Below, in pieces: positions 60,501-64,000 of a stretch of 64,000 nt of DNA. Below the pieces are notes generated by a model, which saw only the letters and a list, made by a program, of their open reading frames with translations, did not search any database and was not told the DNA's origin. Made by a program: the position numbers and the translations under genes. Each line of letters opens with the position of its first letter. Position 1 is the stretch's first letter. The stretch comes from Streptomyces spectabilis (GTDB lineage: Bacteria > Actinomycetota > Actinomycetes > Streptomycetales > Streptomycetaceae). The stretch lies in the NCBI RefSeq assembly GCF_008704795.1, contig NZ_CP023690.1:8380501-8444500 (forward strand). Direction: 5' to 3'.

Positions 60501-62309
60501 ATGGCACAAGAGCAGCAGGCGGCCCCGAGCCGGTCGGCCCGCACGGTCCTGGAGGGCTTCGACGCCTGGGCCGCCAAGGCCCCCGACGAGCCCGCCGTGA
60601 TCTCGGACGGCACCGCGCTGAGCTACCGGCAACTGGACGAGGAGGCCGAGGCCCTCGCCCGTGACCTGCGGGCGCTGGGGTGCGGGCCCGAGACCGTGGT
60701 CGGGCTGTGCGTCACGCGCGGCACCGGCCTGGCCGTCGCGGTCCTGGGCGTGGTCAAGGCGGGCGCGGCGTACCTGCCGCTGGACCCCGCCCACCCCGCG
60801 GCGCGGTCCCGGACGGTCCTTGCCGACGCCGGGGCGCGCCTCGTGGTGACGGACCGGTCGGTGTCGGCCGGTCTGGATGCCGAAGGCTGGGGCAGGACGC
60901 CGGTGTACGAGCTGGACGGTGAGCGCCCGGCGCCGACCGTCGCGGACCCGGACGCCTGCCCCGCCGGCGAGGCCGACCAGTTGCTGTACGTCATCTACAC
61001 CTCGGGCTCCACCGGGCGGCCCAAGGGCATCGCCATGCAGAGCGGGCCGCAGATCACGCTGCTCGACTGGTGCCGGGAGCACTACGCCGAGCGCCCGGTC
61101 GCCCTGCAGTACTTCCCCGTGACCGCCGACGTGGCCTTCCTCGAGCTCATGTCCACGTGGTGGCTCGGCGGTTGTGCGGTGGTCGCCACCGAACCGGAGC
61201 GCTACGACATCGAGGCCCTGGCCGCCCTGATCGCCCGGCACGCCGTGAGCAAGGTCCTGCTGCCGGTGGTCGCGCTCGACGAGCTCGCCCGGCACAGCAG
61301 GAGCGCACCCGACCAGGTGGCCACCCTCCGTGAACTGATCACCACCGGTGACCGGCAGGCGATCACTCCGGCCATCCGTGACCTGTGCGACCAGCACCCC
61401 GAGATGTTCCTGGACAACCACTACGGTTCCACCGAGGTGAACGTGGTCACCGCGCCGCGCCTGACGGCACCGGCCGCCGAGTGGCCCGACCACCCGCTGA
61501 CGGGACGGCCCATGTCCGGCGCGCGGATCTACGTGCTCGACGCGAACCTCTCGCCGGTACCGCCGAACGTCCAGGGCGAGATCTACGTGGGTGGCGGACC
61601 GCCCGCCCGCGGCTACGCGGGGCGCCCGGGCCTGACGGCCGCCGCGTTCCTGCCCGACCCCTACGCGGCGGAGCCCGGCGCGCGCATGTACCGCACCGGT
61701 GACCTGGGCCGGTGGCGGCCCGGGGGAGTCCTGGAGTACCTGGGCCGGGTCGACTTCCAGCTCAAGCTGCACGGCTACCGCATCGAACCGGGTGAGATCG
61801 AGTCGTTGCTGCGCGAGCGCGCGGACGTGGAGCGGGCCGTCGTGCTGCGGATCGGCGAGGGCCAGGACGCCTACCTGGCGGCGTATCTGATCGCCGACGG
61901 CGAACCGCCGGCCCCGAGCGAGCTGCGCGAGTACCTCGGCCTTCGGCTGCCCGCGCCCATGGTGCCCAGCACCTACGTCTTCCTGCCGGAGTTCCCGCTC
62001 ACCGACACCGGAAAGGTGGACCGCAAGGCGCTGCCGCTGCCGGACGGCGGCGGGGCGCAGTGGGTCGCGCCGCGCGACGAGACCGAGCGGGCGGCCGCGG
62101 AGGTGCTCGCCCAGGTCCTCGGCCGGGACCGGATCGGCGTCACCGACGACTTCTTCCGCCTGGGCGGGCACTCGCTGTTGGTCACCCAGGTGGTGCACCG
62201 GCTGCGCGCCGCGCTCGGGGTGCAGCTCCCGATGCGGGCGGTCTTCGAAGGTCCGACCGCCGCGGCACTGGCCAAGGAAGCGCGCCGGCTGCGCGAGGAG
62301 CGCGGATGA
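60501..62309 (+). CDS. Stand-alone A-PCP didomain NRPS protein 3 (Pro-like code)
   Basis: A 602-aa adenylation-carrier didomain. It has YTSGSTGRPKG, a divergent A4 (FPVTADVAFLEL), A5 NHYGSTEV with Ser in place of the usual Pro, MYRTGDLG, GRVDFQLKLHGYRIEPGE, DTGKVDRK, and the carrier LGGHSLLVTQ. The pocket reads D-V-L-L-I-T-H-V-V-K, close to the proline code D-V-Q-L-I-A-H-V-V-K, so proline or a cyclic imino acid is predicted. ATG 60501 follows CTGGAG by 6 nt. It is coupled to the large NRPS gene by ATGA. Confidence 0.9.
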   Translation: MAQEQQAAPSRSARTVLEGFDAWAAKAPDEPAVISDGTALSYRQLDEEAEALARDLRALGCGPETVVGLCVTRGTGLAVAVLGVVKAGAAYLPLDPAHPAARSRTVLADAGARLVVTDRSVSAGLDAEGWGRTPVYELDGERPAPTVADPDACPAGEADQLLYVIYTSGSTGRPKGIAMQSGPQITLLDWCREHYAERPVALQYFPVTADVAFLELMSTWWLGGCAVVATEPERYDIEALAALIARHAVSKVLLPVVALDELARHSRSAPDQVATLRELITTGDRQAITPAIRDLCDQHPEMFLDNHYGSTEVNVVTAPRLTAPAAEWPDHPLTGRPMSGARIYVLDANLSPVPPNVQGEIYVGGGPPARGYAGRPGLTAAAFLPDPYAAEPGARMYRTGDLGRWRPGGVLEYLGRVDFQLKLHGYRIEPGEIESLLRERADVERAVVLRIGEGQDAYLAAYLIADGEPPAPSELREYLGLRLPAPMVPSTYVFLPEFPLTDTGKVDRKALPLPDGGGAQWVAPRDETERAAAEVLAQVLGRDRIGVTDDFFRLGGHSLLVTQVVHRLRAALGVQLPMRAVFEGPTAAALAKEARRLREERG

Positions 62310-64000
62310 AGGAGGGGACGGCGGCGGGGGAGCCGACCGGTCGGCCCGAGCTGTCCTTCGCCCAGGAGCGGCTGTGGTTCCTCGACCAGCTCTCACCGGG
62401 GGAGTCCGGCTACCTCACGCCGTTCAGCCGCCGTCTTGACGGCCCGGTGGACGCGGACCTGTTGGAGCGCGCGCTGCGGGCGGTCGCGGAGCGCCATCCG
62501 GTGCTGCGGTCACGGATCGACGATGCTTCGGGGACACCGGTTCCCGTGGTCGAGGCGGCCGCGACGGTCCGCCTGGAGCGCGTCGACCTGAGCGGTGCGC
62601 CGGACCCGGAGCGCGCCGCCGAGGCCGCCGTGGCGACGATGCTGAACACGCCCATGGACCTGACGGCGGCGCCGTGGCTGCGGGCCGCGCTGTTCACACT
62701 GGGCGAGGGCAGCGCCCTCTTCCACGTCCAGGTGCACCACATCGCCTTCGACGGGATCTCCCGGGGCCTGTTCGAGCGGGAGCTGTCGGCGCAGTACCGG
62801 GCCCTGGCGGGGGGCCGCCCGGCACTGGAGCCCCCGCCAGGGCAGGACTACGCCGCCCACGCGGCCCGGCAGCGGGCGGCGCTCGGACCCGCCGAGCGCG
62901 AGGAGTTGCTGGCCCAGTGGCGCACCGCCCTGGACGGCGCGCCGCACGTGCTCGAGCTGCCCTCGGACCGCCCGCGCCCGGCCAGGCCGGGCCCGCGGGC
63001 GGGGCGGGTGGACTTCGTGGTCCCCGAAGAGGTCACCGCCGCCCTGCACCGCGTCGCGCAAGCGCGACGGACGACCCTGTTCTGTGTCGGCCTGGCCGCC
63101 TACCAGCATCTGCTCGGCCGGTACGCGGATGCCCGGGACGTGCTGGTGGGGGTGCCGTTCGCGGGCCGCGAGGACCCGGAGACGGAGCAGATCATCGGGT
63201 TCTTCACGCACTCCGTGCCGCTGCGCGGGGAGTTGGCCGGGTCACCGTCGCTCGACGCACTGACCCGGCAGGCGCGGGACCGGGTGCTCGAGGCGATGGA
63301 CCTCCAGGAACTGCCGCTTGAGCAGCTCGTGGACGGGCTCGGCGTGACCCGCGAGGCCAACCGCAATCCGCTGTTCCAGCACTGGTTCGACCTGGCGGAC
63401 CCGCAGTGGGACCGGCCTGCGCTGATCCTGCCCGGCGTTCGGATCCGGCCGGTCCCGGTCACCGAGACCACCACCCGCTTCGACACCGAACTGCATCTGC
63501 GTCCCGCGGGAGCGGGTCTGGCGGGACGGCTCCTGTACTCGGCGGAGCTGTTCGACGAGGAGACGGCCGCGGGCCTTGCCGGACACTATGCCGCGCTGCT
63601 CGCCGCGGCGGCCGCGGAGCCGGGGCGACCCCTCGACTCGATCCCGCTCACCGGGGCGGACGAGAGCGCGCGACTGATCGACCTGGGCACCGGGCCTGCC
63701 GTGCGGCGCGGCCCGGCGACGGTGGACGCGTACGTGGAGCGCACGGTGGCCCGCGTTCCGGACGAGGTGGCCGTCCGCTCCGGCGAACGGCGGCTGACCT
63801 ACCGTCAGCTCGACGAGCGGTCACGGCGGATCGCCCGGGCGCTGCGGGAGCACGGGGCCGGGCCCGAGCAGGTGGTCGCGGTCTGTCTGCCGCGCGGGCC
63901 CGAGCTGGTCTGCGCCCTGCTGGGCGTCGTGCGGTCGGGGGCGGCCTACGTGCCGGTGGATCCGGAGCTTCCGGCCGAGCGGATCGCGTACCTGCTGCGC
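62306..64000 (+). CDS. NRPS, condensation-adenylation start (truncated by window edge)
   Basis: The first 565 residues of a modular NRPS. The condensation domain (about 12-450) has LSFAQERLWFLDQL, the active motif HHIAFDG (H144, H145, D149), VGVPFAGRE and NPLFQHWF. The adenylation domain begins at about residue 480 (LTYRQLDERSRRIARAL, SGAAYVPVDPELPAERIAYLL) and is cut before the specificity residues. No carrier domain precedes the C domain in cis, so the donor must be a separate carrier such as one of the upstream A-PCP proteins, or a fatty acyl group. The start ATG overlaps the previous stop. Confidence 0.95.
   Translation, partial: MKEGTAAGEPTGRPELSFAQERLWFLDQLSPGESGYLTPFSRRLDGPVDADLLERALRAVAERHPVLRSRIDDASGTPVPVVEAAATVRLERVDLSGAPDPERAAEAAVATMLNTPMDLTAAPWLRAALFTLGEGSALFHVQVHHIAFDGISRGLFERELSAQYRALAGGRPALEPPPGQDYAAHAARQRAALGPAEREELLAQWRTALDGAPHVLELPSDRPRPARPGPRAGRVDFVVPEEVTAALHRVAQARRTTLFCVGLAAYQHLLGRYADARDVLVGVPFAGREDPETEQIIGFFTHSVPLRGELAGSPSLDALTRQARDRVLEAMDLQELPLEQLVDGLGVTREANRNPLFQHWFDLADPQWDRPALILPGVRIRPVPVTETTTRFDTELHLRPAGAGLAGRLLYSAELFDEETAAGLAGHYAALLAAAAAEPGRPLDSIPLTGADESARLIDLGTGPAVRRGPATVDAYVERTVARVPDEVAVRSGERRLTYRQLDERSRRIARALREHGAGPEQVVAVCLPRGPELVCALLGVVRSGAAYVPVDPELPAERIAYLLR

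Overview
The window is very GC-rich and has a strong third-position GC bias. Gene order, the SCO0930-type lipoprotein next to an RmdA-type c-di-GMP enzyme, a fumarate-reductase-like sdhCAB operon, WhiB, an ergothioneine operon, SigR-type promoters and a rare TTA codon all point to a Streptomyces chromosome. No rRNA, tRNA or CRISPR array was seen.

Region 1 (1-14.3 kb) holds an aldo/keto reductase, a proline-rich surface protein followed by a DUF4239 membrane protein, and a secreted-repeat lipoprotein ended by a strong terminator. Next comes a methyltransferase translationally coupled to a PAS-GGDEF-EAL protein (rmdA-like), then a large polytopic membrane protein. A LysR regulator diverges from sdhC-sdhA-sdhB across a perfect LysR-type inverted repeat.

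Region 2 (14.3-23.3 kb) holds a Tat-exported metallo-beta-lactamase-fold protein, a class A beta-lactamase-like protein diverging from a LysR regulator, a short UvrA-like ATPase, a luciferase-like oxidoreductase, a HAD phosphatase, dodecin and an orphan sugar-binding lipoprotein.

Region 3 (23.3-31.3 kb) is dominated by the ergothioneine operon egtA-egtB-egtC-egtD, whose junctions all overlap (1 or 4 nt). An amidase and a LacI regulator follow.

Region 4 (31.3-41.2 kb) has thioredoxin with a perfect SigR promoter, a FAD disulfide oxidoreductase, WhiB, a phosphotransferase, a GH18 protein, a GT4 glycosyltransferase and an MprAB-like two-component system. It ends with a TPR protein that has a second perfect SigR promoter, and a pirin.

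Region 5 (41.2-48.6 kb) is accessory. A P450 without the usual I-helix threonine diverges from a class II aldolase / DapA-like lyase / glutamate-decarboxylase-like operon and a small LuxR regulator with an N-terminal CX3CX3C cluster. A second proline-rich/DUF4239 gene pair follows.

Region 6 (48.6-50.2 kb) is a recombination scar with an orphan MafI-like immunity gene, a transposase remnant and a decayed oxidoreductase.

Region 7 (50.2-64 kb) is the left edge of a nonribosomal peptide cluster. After an SDR, one tightly coupled rightward operon encodes an MFS exporter, an A-PCP protein, a hotdog thioesterase, a second A-PCP (Val-like code), a P450, a type II thioesterase with a Cys nucleophile, a second P450, a third A-PCP (Pro-like code) and a C-A NRPS that runs off the window. 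My reading is that amino acids are loaded on dedicated carrier proteins, oxidised there by P450s, and passed in trans to the main assembly line. I do not recognise the product.
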